Of a stretch of DNA of 63,857 nucleotides, positions 17,752 to 26,910 are shown piece by piece; position 1 is the stretch's first letter, and every line of letters begins with the position of its first letter. The DNA is from an uncultured Parabacteroides sp. (GTDB lineage Bacteria; Bacteroidota; Bacteroidia; Bacteroidales; Tannerellaceae). The notes beneath the pieces were generated by a model. The model had not been told where the DNA came from and made no database searches. It worked only from the letters and a program-made list of their open reading frames with translations. The position numbers were made by a program, and so were the translations under genes. The DNA is taken from positions 1 to 63,857 of the forward strand of contig CASFJQ010000011.1 in assembly GCA_949295065.1 (NCBI GenBank). Reading direction: 5' to 3'.

Positions 17752-18888
17752 ATGCAAAAAATATCCTCTGCATCATTTGCAGACACTAAACAACATTACG
17801 AGCTGTTGGACGGTCTCAGAGGTGTTGCCGCCCTTCTCGTAGTTTGCTATCATATTTTTGAAGGTTATTCCTTTGCCGGTGGAACAATGATTGAAAGCAT
17901 CAATCACGGATACCTTGCTGTTGATTTCTTCTTTATGCTTTCGGGTTTTGTCATTGCTTATGCCTATGATGAGCGTTGGAACAGAGCACTGACCTTGAAG
18001 AGTTTCTTCAAACGTCGTCTGATACGTTTGCATCCGATGGTGGTCATGGGTGTTGTTCTTGGTTTCATAACATATCTGATACAGGGAAGCGTTCAATGGA
18101 GTGGGGAACATATAGCGTTTTCTATGGTTATGCTTTCCTTGCTTTGTTCCATGTTGTTTATTCCAGCATATCCGGGAGCAGGATATGAGGTGCGTGGCAA
18201 TGGGGAAATGTTTCCTCTCAACGGACCAAGCTGGTCTTTGTTCTTCGAGTATATAGGCAACATTTTATATGCATTGTTCATACGTAGATTGTCCAACAAA
18301 GGTTTGGGTGTGCTTGTCCTGCTTCTGGGAGTTGCGTGGAGCGCATTTGCGTTGACCGATGCATCTGGCTATCAAAGTATAGGTGTTGGTTGGACATTGG
18401 ACGTGACAAATTTCTTCGGAGGTCTGCTTCGTATGCTTTTCCCGTTTACTATGGGAATGTTTCTGATGCGTAACTTCAGGGAAATACCTGTCAGAGGAGC
18501 CTTTTGGATATGTTCTTTAGTTCTTCTCCTTTTGTTTATTGTGCCTTTTGTTGAGGGCAATGAACCTGTATTATGGAACGGAGCTTATGAGATGTTTTGT
18601 GTGATTCTTGTTTTTCCTGTTCTTATTCTTTTGGGTGCTTCCGGAAAAACAACAGACAAACGCTCAACTATGATTTGCAAATTCCTCGGAGATTTGTCTT
18701 ATCCTTTATATATCGTTCACTATCCTTTCATGTATTTGTTCTATGCATGGCTTATAAAGAATCAGCTCTTCACCTTTGCCGAAACATGGTATATTGCAAT
18801 TCCTGTTGTCTGCTGGAATATCGTTTTGGCTTATGTTTGTTTGAAACTGTATGATGAGCCGCTGAGGAGATGGTTGGCAAAGTGGTAA
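17752..18888 (+). CDS. Acyltransferase family 3 (OafA/YrhL-like) membrane protein
   Basis: 378 aa with about ten transmembrane helices across the whole length. The family start LLDGLRGVAALLVVCYHIFEG carries the invariant His within the first helix region (about residue 39), and NHGYLAVDFFFMLSGFVIAYAYD and FFKRRLIRLHPMVVMGVVLG follow as in acyltransferase 3 proteins. Members O-acetylate or otherwise acylate sugars of exopolysaccharide, LPS, peptidoglycan or secreted metabolites; the acceptor here is not apparent. The gene is a stand-alone plus-strand unit and precedes the MACPF gene by about 300 nt, with no evidence that they work together. Confidence 0.9.
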   Translation: MQKISSASFADTKQHYELLDGLRGVAALLVVCYHIFEGYSFAGGTMIESINHGYLAVDFFFMLSGFVIAYAYDERWNRALTLKSFFKRRLIRLHPMVVMGVVLGFITYLIQGSVQWSGEHIAFSMVMLSLLCSMLFIPAYPGAGYEVRGNGEMFPLNGPSWSLFFEYIGNILYALFIRRLSNKGLGVLVLLLGVAWSAFALTDASGYQSIGVGWTLDVTNFFGGLLRMLFPFTMGMFLMRNFREIPVRGAFWICSLVLLLLFIVPFVEGNEPVLWNGAYEMFCVILVFPVLILLGASGKTTDKRSTMICKFLGDLSYPLYIVHYPFMYLFYAWLIKNQLFTFAETWYIAIPVVCWNIVLAYVCLKLYDEPLRRWLAKW

Positions 18889-18908
18889 TTTATAGCATTT
18901 TCAGAGGG

Positions 18909-18980
18909 TCCGAACCTACGCTTTCATATATATAGTCCTACGATAGAATATATACGGACGTATGTTATCGTATGTTCGGA
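18909..18980. promoter_or_regulatory. Interrupted palindrome upstream of the MACPF gene
   Basis: TCCGAACCTACG (18909-18920) and CGTATGTTCGGA (18969-18980) are inverted copies with one mismatch, separated by 48 nt that contain further GTCCTACG/CGGACGTA half-sites. It could be the acyltransferase terminator, a regulator-binding site for the MACPF gene or a junction of acquired DNA. Confidence 0.45.
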
Positions 18981-19145
18981 TCGTTGCGAAGTTATTTAAG
19001 CAGTGTTATTTTTATTCTAACATCTTGAACAAAATAAAGGAAAAATAAATAATAATCTAAAGAGAGAGTGTGTGCATACACGAGAAAAATTTTTCTGAAG
19101 AATCTTTTTTTACAGTTTTGGCACTTATATAATAGCTCCTTTTTG

Positions 19146-19189
19146 TATTTTTGTATTTAAATTAATAAATTTTGAGGAAGGAGATTTAT
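19146..19189 (+). promoter_or_regulatory. -7 box and Shine-Dalgarno-like leader of the MACPF gene
   Basis: TATTTTTG at 19146-19153 fits the TAnnTTTG box. AAGGAGA ends about 6 nt before the ATG at 19190. A strong AAGGAG is unusual here: other genes in the window have A-rich leaders without it. This ribosome site decides the ATG over the TTG at 19172. Confidence 0.55.
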
Positions 19190-21481
19190 ATGAAAAATTT
19201 GAAAAGTTCAGTGGTTTCCCTATTGCTATTGGGAGGACTGGTATGTTTTACCGGATGCCAAAACGATGATGAGCTTAGTGGAGACGCAAGCATAGAAGAT
19301 TATGTACCGGAGGGTGCAAAAGATGTTGCCGGAGGTGCTTTGGTGCATATAATAGACGAGGATGATCTTGAAAACCGAGCCTTACCGTTGAGTGTATTGC
19401 GCGAGGTTGATATAGAGCCTGCTCAAAGTGATTACATTAAGTTTATCTGCGAACAGAAGGAAGACGGCAAGTGGTATGTCGTGCCACAAATTGTAAGAGC
19501 TTTGGATAAGCCTTTCGAAATAATTCCGGTGAAGATTACACCCCGCGAGTATCCGGAAAAAGCGCGAACTGTGCTAATGGTACTCCGTCAAGGCAGCACA
19601 GAAACGAAGGCCGGAGACCCGATTACTTCAGTATATAGCGAGGTACTGGGCAAGAGTACACGTTGCTACAACGAGTTCGGAAACACGGTCGGAAGCGTAT
19701 TACTCTACGACAAAATCAGCCAGTTGGGAGAAGAATACCTGACAGCCAACACCACGCAGAAAGAGTTTTCTATGATTGAGTTCTCTGGCGACAGTTTCGA
19801 AAAGACGATGGAAAACTGGTCGTTCAACGTGGGTGCTTCATTCAAGAAGACACGAAAACAGGGATTGACAAGAAGTGATAAAAGAACCCTGGAAGATAAG
19901 TACAAGAATCCTAAAACAAGAGCGAGACATAAAGCAGAAATTTTACGGGACAAACCCACCTATGTCTGGTCCGGCTCATTCGACTTCGGCATGAGCGGAA
20001 GCATTTCCGCAAGCGAGGCATACGAATATTACCTGAACCTGTATCACGTCAAGATGTCGGAGGTGAAACTCAATATGTCTGCCTTCGAGCAGGAGAAGAA
20101 AGACACGACCCTGCTGGCATTGCTCTCACCTACCTTCGTCAATGCGTTGAACGTGGAGAATATTGATGCAACGTCTTTCTTCGACAACTGGGGTACGGAT
20201 GTCATCACACAAGGCTCGTTCGGAGGCTACAATATCTATATCTACGGCCGCAAGGAAAATGTCTATGAGCAAAGTGTGGGCTTCGACGCGCAAGGCAAAT
20301 TGCAGCGCAGCAAACCTACTACTTCGGGTACTACGTGGCAAGACATATACAAAAACGCCCACAGCGACTATGCTGAAGGTCATTTCGACGTGGCATACCA
20401 GAACCAGAATTACGAGCAAGCCAGCAAAGCCGTTTCCTTACAATTCTCGACCGGCGGCGATCTTGCAATAGACGACCCGCAGAAGTGGCTCGATGGTTTT
20501 AATTCCGACGGCTCCGACAGTAAATGGGCACTTATCAGCTACAGCGTGAGCAGCGATGAGAAAAACGATTCCATTTGTCATTTTTATCCAATCGAAGAGA
20601 TTGTAGGACAGATAGCGTTTACGTATGACCAGATAGTTACAGATCCAACCGAAGCCGACGCGGAAGCTTTGTCCAGATTGTTAGATAACTACAGCGAATT
20701 GCTCAACGCCAAAGACGACTACCTGAATTCTAAGGAGGTAATAACTCGTGCAAAGTCCCGGCTTGTGCTGGCGGACATCATCATCAAGAGCGGTACGAAC
20801 GGACATAAAAAGGGTGAACCCGAACCTTTCGTAGCTCAGGACCCGAACGACCAAAACAATTACTTAGTCTATTATCCGATGATGGCGAACATGAACGCGC
20901 CGACCAACAAGGGCTACGCGTTCGAGTTCTCTCAGAAAGAATATGTCGTTGCCTCCGACGAAGATGACAAGTACATCTATTATGCCATGGCACCGAGCGA
21001 AGACTGCCTGGGCATTGTGGATGCCGTATTCTGCCAGAAGGAGACAGCCGAGGGATTCCCGAACGGACGCTACTACGTTTCCCGTGGTGTTCATGCTGAC
21101 GAGAATATGCCCGGAGCACTCGACAACAACTATCTCTTTGTGAAATACTACGACGAGGGTGTGGATCAGGATCCAGCAAAGAAGGTTACGGCAATAGCCA
21201 TGGTCAACAGAGACGACGAGGATAAAATCATCGCCTCCACCGGTGGCAGCGAACTGCGTATGAACGCTACGCAGACGGAAGAGAATAAGTTCAATGAATT
21301 CTGGAGCCGGGATAAATGGGACTGGTACACCGGCGAGGAACGTGTCGGTAAAAATTGGGTATTCTACAAGGGCGGATTGGTATTCCATAACCGTTTCTTT
21401 GTGGTTTATACAACTCAGGATCTCGCTATCGAGCACTTCAGGGAAAGTTCCGTATGGCAACCGAAAAAGTGGGGAGAGTAA
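19190..21481 (+). CDS. MACPF domain lipoprotein, BSAP-like
   Basis: 763 aa. Signal peptide with lipobox CFTGCQNDDE (Cys at about 23), so surface or outer-membrane anchored. The membrane-attack-complex/perforin signature appears as FFDNWGTDVITQGSFGGYNI (about residues 328-347), followed by YIYGRKENVYEQ; this matches the Bacteroidales MACPF proteins, some of which are secreted antimicrobial toxins (BSAPs) that kill related strains. The C-terminal 250 residues form a separate domain without a recognised family, which may select the target. Codons from about 19700 on are clearly more GC-rich than in neighbouring genes. Killing activity is inferred; other MACPF lipoproteins have no known toxicity. 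Confidence 0.85.
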   Translation: MKNLKSSVVSLLLLGGLVCFTGCQNDDELSGDASIEDYVPEGAKDVAGGALVHIIDEDDLENRALPLSVLREVDIEPAQSDYIKFICEQKEDGKWYVVPQIVRALDKPFEIIPVKITPREYPEKARTVLMVLRQGSTETKAGDPITSVYSEVLGKSTRCYNEFGNTVGSVLLYDKISQLGEEYLTANTTQKEFSMIEFSGDSFEKTMENWSFNVGASFKKTRKQGLTRSDKRTLEDKYKNPKTRARHKAEILRDKPTYVWSGSFDFGMSGSISASEAYEYYLNLYHVKMSEVKLNMSAFEQEKKDTTLLALLSPTFVNALNVENIDATSFFDNWGTDVITQGSFGGYNIYIYGRKENVYEQSVGFDAQGKLQRSKPTTSGTTWQDIYKNAHSDYAEGHFDVAYQNQNYEQASKAVSLQFSTGGDLAIDDPQKWLDGFNSDGSDSKWALISYSVSSDEKNDSICHFYPIEEIVGQIAFTYDQIVTDPTEADAEALSRLLDNYSELLNAKDDYLNSKEVITRAKSRLVLADIIIKSGTNGHKKGEPEPFVAQDPNDQNNYLVYYPMMANMNAPTNKGYAFEFSQKEYVVASDEDDKYIYYAMAPSEDCLGIVDAVFCQKETAEGFPNGRYYVSRGVHADENMPGALDNNYLFVKYYDEGVDQDPAKKVTAIAMVNRDDEDKIIASTGGSELRMNATQTEENKFNEFWSRDKWDWYTGEERVGKNWVFYKGGLVFHNRFFVVYTTQDLAIEHFRESSVWQPKKWGE

Positions 21482-21515
21482 GTGTAAAGTATTAGAATAG
21501 CTCACATTCAAAAAC

Positions 21516-21588
21516 AGAGACACTGGAAAACACAAGGATTTTAATTGCTAATCCGTTTTGTGTTTCCAGTGTCTCTTTGTTTTTATAC
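21516..21588. terminator. Strong hairpin terminator between the MACPF gene and dpp7
   Basis: AGAGACACTGGAAAACACAA pairs with TTGTGTTTCCAGTGTCTCT (one bulge), extended internally by GGATT/AATCC, and is followed on the plus strand by TTTGTTTTTATA. It lies between convergent genes and should stop both. Confidence 0.85.
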
Positions 21589-21616
21589 TCTATCGAATAT
21601 TAATTTACCGTCAATA

Positions 21617-23758
21617 TCACTTAACCAACTTAAGCTCCTCAATCAACCTTGGGCATTTACCCCATTTGTCAATCATAAACAGCACATAGCGGATATCAAC
21701 ACCGATACAACGCTGCAATTCCGGTTCGAAAGCGATATCGCCACTCATTGCTTCCCAGTTTCCGTCGAAAGCAAGACCGATAAGGCGTGCATTCTTGTCG
21801 AAGATAGGGCTACCTGAGTTACCGCCGGTGATATCGTTGTTAGTAAGGAAGCAAAGCTGCAAGTCTCCGTTTTCGTTTGCATACTGTCCGAAATCCTTGC
21901 TGCGGATCAAATCCAGAATTTCTTCCTGAACCCAGAACTCGTCGTTTTCAGGGTCTTCCTTTTCAAGAATACCATTTTGAGTTGAGAAATAGTCATACCA
22001 TCCCGCATCATAAGGACGATAACCGCCGATAGAACCATAGCTCAGACGCATTGTGAAGTTAGCGTCGGAATAATAAGTTTTTTCAGGATTCATTTCCATC
22101 AAACCTTCAATGAAGAGGCGTTCGCCTTTGTCAATATCAAAGCTGGCTTTGTTTCCGCTCTGATAAATATCCATAAACGCAGTGTAAACAGATTCAGCCA
22201 ATTCCACAGCCGGGTCTTTTGCAAGTTTCTTGCTTAGGTTTGGATTGCTCAGGAATTCTTCCACTTTATCCAATGAAAGAAGCTGAGTTTTCTTGAACAA
22301 GTCTGCAGCATATTTCTTGTAGTCACCTTTATATTTCTTGTCTATCTTCTGATAGATTTCAGGAAGATATTGAGCCGGAACTCTTACTTTGGCAATTGCA
22401 AGCATAGCTCCAAGTACTTCCTGATCCAGTCTTGGTTCATAATCCTTGAAGAAAGGCAGGACGCGGTCTTCCATGAACACCTTTCTGTCTTCATCTGTTG
22501 AACCTTTAGCGTCGAAGCTGTTTATCATTCTTGCAAGGCGTGTGATTTCCGTACCTGAAAGCAATGTCTCCATCAGGTAAGTGCGTGCATTCACTATTTC
22601 GTTAGTTGATGTATAACCGTTCTTCAGAAGAGTCAGCACTTCGCCATATTTTTCCTGACGTTTCGGGTCTTTTGCCACCCAATTGGCAAATTCTTCTTCA
22701 AGAGCTTCTTTGCGGGCAACAACGTCAAGGCGTGCAAGACCTTTGTTCATACCGATTGAATTCTTCCAGTAGTTTGAACTTCCGGCATATTTTGAAGCAT
22801 ATTTGATACGCACTTCATCACTTGCCGACATTGCTTTTTTCCAAATCTCCTGTTTGATACCGCGCACTTCGATACGAGGAACATTGCTGTCTTCGATACG
22901 CTGTTTTACTCCCCATGAAGAAAGATAGCGGCTTGTGCTGCCCGGGAAACCGATAGTCATTGCATAGTCTTTTTCCTGATAGCCCTGCAATGAAACTTCA
23001 GCAACATATTTCGGAGTATATGGTTTGTTGTTCGCGTCATATTCAGCCGGCTGGTTGTTTGCGTTGGCATAAACGCGGAACACGGAGAAGTCTCCTGTGT
23101 GGCGAGGCCACATCCAGTTGTCAGTGTCACCGCCGAATTTACCTACTGATGAAGGTGGAGCGAACACCATACGCACGTCGCGGAACACATTATAAACAAT
23201 CAGATAATACTTGTTGTTTGAATAGAAAGGAATCACATCGGCAGCCTTGAATTCGTCTGTTCCGATTGAATCGCAAAGGAAATTACCGATTGAATCGGCA
23301 GCAGCAAGGCGTTCGCTTTCATCAGCAATGCCGCTGATTTTTGACATTATTCGTTCTGTAACGTCAATAGTCTTGTCGAGGTATCTTACTGAAAGTCCCG
23401 GAACAGGAAGTTCTTCTTCCTTTGACTGTGAAACGAAACCGTCTTTCAGATAGTCGTGCTCAACACTACTCAACTGCTGGATAGCTCCGTATCCGCAATG
23501 ATGGTTGGTGAATACCAAACCTTCGTTTGACACTGTGATACCTGTACATCCGCCGCCGAAAATGATAACGGCATTAGCAACGCAAGGATCTGTCTCGCTG
23601 TACAACTGTTCGTATGTAGGCTTGAAGCCCAATTCCTGCATACGTGCCAGATTCTGTTTTGTGAGTTCTTTCAGAACCCACATACCTTCGTCGGCTTTAG
23701 TTGGTCCTGCTGCAAGGAAACACAACAGGGCAACTCCGATTTTCTTGATTAGATTCAT
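21617..23758 (-). CDS. dpp7: S46 family dipeptidyl-peptidase, DPP7 type
   Basis: 713 aa, the usual length. The signal peptide ends near PTKADEG, giving a periplasmic enzyme that removes dipeptides from oligopeptide N-termini. The catalytic triad is visible: His in FTNHHCGYGAIQQL, Asp in GGDTDNWMWPRHTGDF, Ser in DITGGNSGSPIF. After the serine the chain reads GLAFDGNWEAMSGDI. In S46 enzymes Gly at that FDG position marks DPP7 (hydrophobic P1), while Arg marks DPP11 (Asp/Glu P1), so DPP7 specificity is inferred. It starts 3 nt after the DUF389 gene, so they are probably co-transcribed. It supports peptide-based nutrition. Confidence 0.92.
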   Translation of the reverse strand: MNLIKKIGVALLCFLAAGPTKADEGMWVLKELTKQNLARMQELGFKPTYEQLYSETDPCVANAVIIFGGGCTGITVSNEGLVFTNHHCGYGAIQQLSSVEHDYLKDGFVSQSKEEELPVPGLSVRYLDKTIDVTERIMSKISGIADESERLAAADSIGNFLCDSIGTDEFKAADVIPFYSNNKYYLIVYNVFRDVRMVFAPPSSVGKFGGDTDNWMWPRHTGDFSVFRVYANANNQPAEYDANNKPYTPKYVAEVSLQGYQEKDYAMTIGFPGSTSRYLSSWGVKQRIEDSNVPRIEVRGIKQEIWKKAMSASDEVRIKYASKYAGSSNYWKNSIGMNKGLARLDVVARKEALEEEFANWVAKDPKRQEKYGEVLTLLKNGYTSTNEIVNARTYLMETLLSGTEITRLARMINSFDAKGSTDEDRKVFMEDRVLPFFKDYEPRLDQEVLGAMLAIAKVRVPAQYLPEIYQKIDKKYKGDYKKYAADLFKKTQLLSLDKVEEFLSNPNLSKKLAKDPAVELAESVYTAFMDIYQSGNKASFDIDKGERLFIEGLMEMNPEKTYYSDANFTMRLSYGSIGGYRPYDAGWYDYFSTQNGILEKEDPENDEFWVQEEILDLIRSKDFGQYANENGDLQLCFLTNNDITGGNSGSPIFDKNARLIGLAFDGNWEAMSGDIAFEPELQRCIGVDIRYVLFMIDKWGKCPRLIEELKLVK

Positions 23759-23761
23759 AAT

Positions 23762-25120
23762 TTATTCTATTAGTAATTTGATGTTCTTCACGTTCTCTCT
23801 CGATGCAATCCACTCCTGAATCTTCTCTTTATCTTTTTCCTGAAGTTTCTTGCTGCAATTCAGATATACAAGAAGGACGGAATCTTCCTTCAATGTGGCA
23901 GAATTTACGATTGTTGTGTGGGTGCACGACACAGCTTCGACCTCAGGGAACAGAACCTTTATTTCCGGAGTAAGATTCTTGCTCGTCTTACGGTATTCTT
24001 CATAGATGTTTATCTGATTCTTCAAAGAGTCGATTTCCATTGTCTGCGTTCGCAGCAAATCTTCCGTGTTTTTGTATAAATCCTGCATAAGAAGGCTCTT
24101 CAGGTGGTTTATGTCCTGCTCGCCTTGTCCGAATCCCTGCTGGACAACAAGAGCCGTGTTGTGCAATCCATATTTCCCTAATTTGGATTCTGCATTGACT
24201 ATAAGGTCTTCCGAAACATGGTCGCCTATGAGAATGACTTTTATCTCCTTCTTGTCTTTTGTGTCGGTGATTTCCTTGTTCAGAACCTGGGTGTTCGGGA
24301 AATTCAATTCGGAATTGACAAATGATATTGCCATCTGCTGGAAATAAGTCTTCCTGATGAGGTTGTAGCTAAGATATACACTTGGAACAATTGTGAACAG
24401 CACGATTATACCCACATACCGGCTCACAGTCTTTTCCCTGTCTTTGTCCAGGAATTCTTTCTTTGGATATTTCAGCAAACGTACCACCAGATATGTAGCA
24501 AGGCTTATAAACACCGTGTTTATGAAATAAAGATAGAAAGCTCCGAAGAAATAATAGAAATTCCCGGTAGCCAGTCCGAAGCCTGCCGTACACAGCGGCG
24601 GCATCAAAGCCGTTGCGATTGCTACTCCGGGAATTACGTTCCCTTTATATTTTGTGGAGCTTGCCACTATTCCCGCCAATCCGCCGAAGAATGCTATAAG
24701 CACGTCATAAAGCGTTGGCTGCGTTCTGGCAAGCAACTCGCTTTGTGCTTCGCTTATCGGTGATATAAGGAAATAAAGTGATGATGTGATAACACTGAAA
24801 ATCGTAGCCGTGGCAAAGTTGCGGAACGAACGTTTGATAAGCTCGAAGTCATTAATACCCAGCCCCAGTCCGAAACCCATAATCGGTTCCATCAGCGGAG
24901 ATATAAGCATGGCGCCGATAATCACAGCCGTTGAGTTTGTGTTCAATCCCAATGATGCTATGAAAGTGGCAAAAATAAGAACCCAAAGGTTCATTCCCTT
25001 GAATTCCACGCCTCTCTTTATAGATTCGATGGTTTCCGCCTCGTCTTCTTTGTCGTGCTGCAAATCAAAGTTACGGACAAAGAAATCTTTTATGTATTTA
25101 TGAAGGTTTTTATCTCCCAT
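23762..25120 (-). CDS. DUF389 / TIGR00341 family membrane protein
   Basis: 452 aa. The DUF389 core (about residues 40-215) has about six transmembrane helices with conserved NSTAVIIGAMLISPLMEPIM and GVAIATALMPPLCTAGFGLA. A further helix (about 235-255) precedes a soluble C-terminal half with a coiled-coil stretch near MEIDSLKNQINIYEEYRK. Function is unknown across the family; it may be an uncharacterised transporter. It lies 73 nt after the flippase gene and 3 nt before dpp7 on the same strand, which suggests an operon without an obvious shared pathway. Confidence 0.9.
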   Translation of the reverse strand: MGDKNLHKYIKDFFVRNFDLQHDKEDEAETIESIKRGVEFKGMNLWVLIFATFIASLGLNTNSTAVIIGAMLISPLMEPIMGFGLGLGINDFELIKRSFRNFATATIFSVITSSLYFLISPISEAQSELLARTQPTLYDVLIAFFGGLAGIVASSTKYKGNVIPGVAIATALMPPLCTAGFGLATGNFYYFFGAFYLYFINTVFISLATYLVVRLLKYPKKEFLDKDREKTVSRYVGIIVLFTIVPSVYLSYNLIRKTYFQQMAISFVNSELNFPNTQVLNKEITDTKDKKEIKVILIGDHVSEDLIVNAESKLGKYGLHNTALVVQQGFGQGEQDINHLKSLLMQDLYKNTEDLLRTQTMEIDSLKNQINIYEEYRKTSKNLTPEIKVLFPEVEAVSCTHTTIVNSATLKEDSVLLVYLNCSKKLQEKDKEKIQEWIASRENVKNIKLLIE

Positions 25121-25193
25121 CTCTTGTTATGATTTTTTGATTTTGCAAAGATAAGTTTTAGGAGTAAGTTGGCAAGGGAACGAGAGAACAAGA

Positions 25194-26678
25194 TTACCTT
25201 GAAATTCTCGCCCTCTGCAAAACATTCTCCTTTTTCAGAACAATACCTGCATAAACCAGCAGAAGCACAGTCCTGTATCCCAGTCTCAACCATTCCGATT
25301 CTATCTCCGGATACATGGCTAAAGCATAAAGCACGGCAGCCAGGCAGAAATATGTCGCAGCCGATTTGAGGTCGTATTTAATAGGGAATTTCTTCTGCCC
25401 GATAAAATACGACAAAACCATCATCAGCAGGTTGCATACAAACGAAGCCCATGCGCAAGCCATATAACCATACGACGGTGCAAACAGAATGATGATTGCC
25501 ACAGTAGCCACACAGCCTGCAGCAGAGAAATATGCTCCCCATTCTGTCTGGTCTATAAGCTTATACCATAATGACAGATTGAAATAAATACCGAAGAAGA
25601 ACTCTCCGAGCATCACAATCGGAACCACACGCAAACCCGGATAATAATTCTCTCCAACGAAATATTTCAATATGTCGAGATAGAACATTACGCCGAGGAA
25701 AATAAACAGAGCGAAGATTATGAAATATTTCATTGCCTCGCTGTATGCCTTCTTGTTGTCGTCGCTCTTGTTTCGGGCAAAGATGAAAGGCTCGTATGCG
25801 TAGCGGAATGCCTGTATGAACATCACCATAACAACCGCAATCTTGAAGCAAGCGCCGTATATTCCCAACTGTTCGTTGGCATAATCCTTGTCCTCGAAAA
25901 GAAACGGAAACAGAATCTTATCCGCAGTCTGGTTGAATATTCCCGCTATACCCAGAATCAGGATAGGGAAGGAGTATCTCAATATCTCTTTCAGAAGTGC
26001 AGTGTTACAGCGCGACTTGAATGCCGGGAACATATAAGGCAGCAACATCACGAAAGTTGCCAGCGTAGTAACCACATTTGCTACGAACACATATCCCACT
26101 CCATAGTCCGGACGGAAAAACCATGATATGCTTTCCGGATACTTCTCGTAAATTGCAGGACAAGCGATAAGGAAAAAGATATTGAGGGCAATATTGAGGA
26201 AAATGTTGAAAAGCCTTATTCCAGCAAAGCGCCATGCAAGCCCTTTATATCTCAGGTATGCGAATGGAATACAGCAGAATGCGTCCACCGCAACAATTCC
26301 CGCCATCATCGCTATATATTCCGGATGCTCGCCATAGCCTATGCCGTTACATATCGGCTGCAAGAACAGCATTACCAGAACGAAAAACAGGGCAGAAGTG
26401 AATCCCAGTGATGCCAGCACCGTGCTGTAAACCCGCATTGGCTCCTGTTCTTCCTTTTTGTTGATGAAACGGAAGAAACCCGTTTCCATTCCGTACGTGA
26501 GTATTACCAGCAGCAGTGCCGTCCATCCGTAAAAGTTTGTCACCACTCCGAAGTCTCCCGTGTTTGTAAAGACGCGTGTGTACATCGGCACAAGCATCCA
26601 GTTCAGGAAACGGCCCAATATGCTGCTAAGTCCGTAAACGGCTGTCTCTTTGGCGAGACGTTTTATTCCTGATGACAT
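25194..26678 (-). CDS. Polysaccharide flippase (MOP/Wzx-like)
   Basis: About 494 aa from the ATG at 26678, with 12-14 transmembrane helices. The N-terminus GLSSILGRFLNWMLVPMYTR and the repeated aromatic loop patterns are typical of the polysaccharide-biosynthesis branch of the MOP superfamily. Such proteins flip lipid-linked oligosaccharides across the inner membrane. A 12-residue in-frame extension to 26714 exists but is encoded by repeat words (AAGTTTATAAGTTC...), so the internal ATG is more credible. Its leader is one of the longest composite repeat modules in the window. The cargo sugar is unknown. Confidence 0.88.
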   Translation of the reverse strand: MSSGIKRLAKETAVYGLSSILGRFLNWMLVPMYTRVFTNTGDFGVVTNFYGWTALLLVILTYGMETGFFRFINKKEEQEPMRVYSTVLASLGFTSALFFVLVMLFLQPICNGIGYGEHPEYIAMMAGIVAVDAFCCIPFAYLRYKGLAWRFAGIRLFNIFLNIALNIFFLIACPAIYEKYPESISWFFRPDYGVGYVFVANVVTTLATFVMLLPYMFPAFKSRCNTALLKEILRYSFPILILGIAGIFNQTADKILFPFLFEDKDYANEQLGIYGACFKIAVVMVMFIQAFRYAYEPFIFARNKSDDNKKAYSEAMKYFIIFALFIFLGVMFYLDILKYFVGENYYPGLRVVPIVMLGEFFFGIYFNLSLWYKLIDQTEWGAYFSAAGCVATVAIIILFAPSYGYMACAWASFVCNLLMMVLSYFIGQKKFPIKYDLKSAATYFCLAAVLYALAMYPEIESEWLRLGYRTVLLLVYAGIVLKKENVLQRARISR

Positions 26679-26905
26679 GTTTTGAGTTTTTAAGTTTATA
26701 AGTTCAGTTGACAAGTTGACGAGTTAACAAGGGGTTAAACACAGAGGCACGGAGACACGGAGTTGAAAAGTTGAGAGTCTTAGAAAATTGAAAATTGAAA
26801 ATTGAAAATTGAAAGTTAAAAGTTTAAAGTTAAAAAAACTCCTTAACTCCTTGACTACTTGACTCCTTGACTCCTTGACTACTTAACTCCTTAACTCCTT
26901 AACTC
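26679..26905 (-). repeat. Composite leader repeat upstream of the flippase gene
   Basis: Read on the minus strand towards the ATG the spacer consists of GGAGTTAAG/GGAGTCAAG words, then TTTCAATTTTCAA words, then CTCTCAACTTTTCAACT, CTCCGTGCCTCTGTG, CTTGTTAACTCGTCAACTTG, and finally AACTTATAAACTTAAAAACT before ATG. The 51 nt at 26727-26777 are identical, in complement, to 60072-60122. Confidence 0.9.
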
Positions 26906-26910
26906 CTCCC

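Noticed and set aside
20784-21535. Overlapping minus-strand frames of 131 and 223 aa opposite the MACPF gene
   Set aside because: They are complements of the GC-richer MACPF coding region; the plus-strand frame has the lipobox, MACPF signature and ribosome site.
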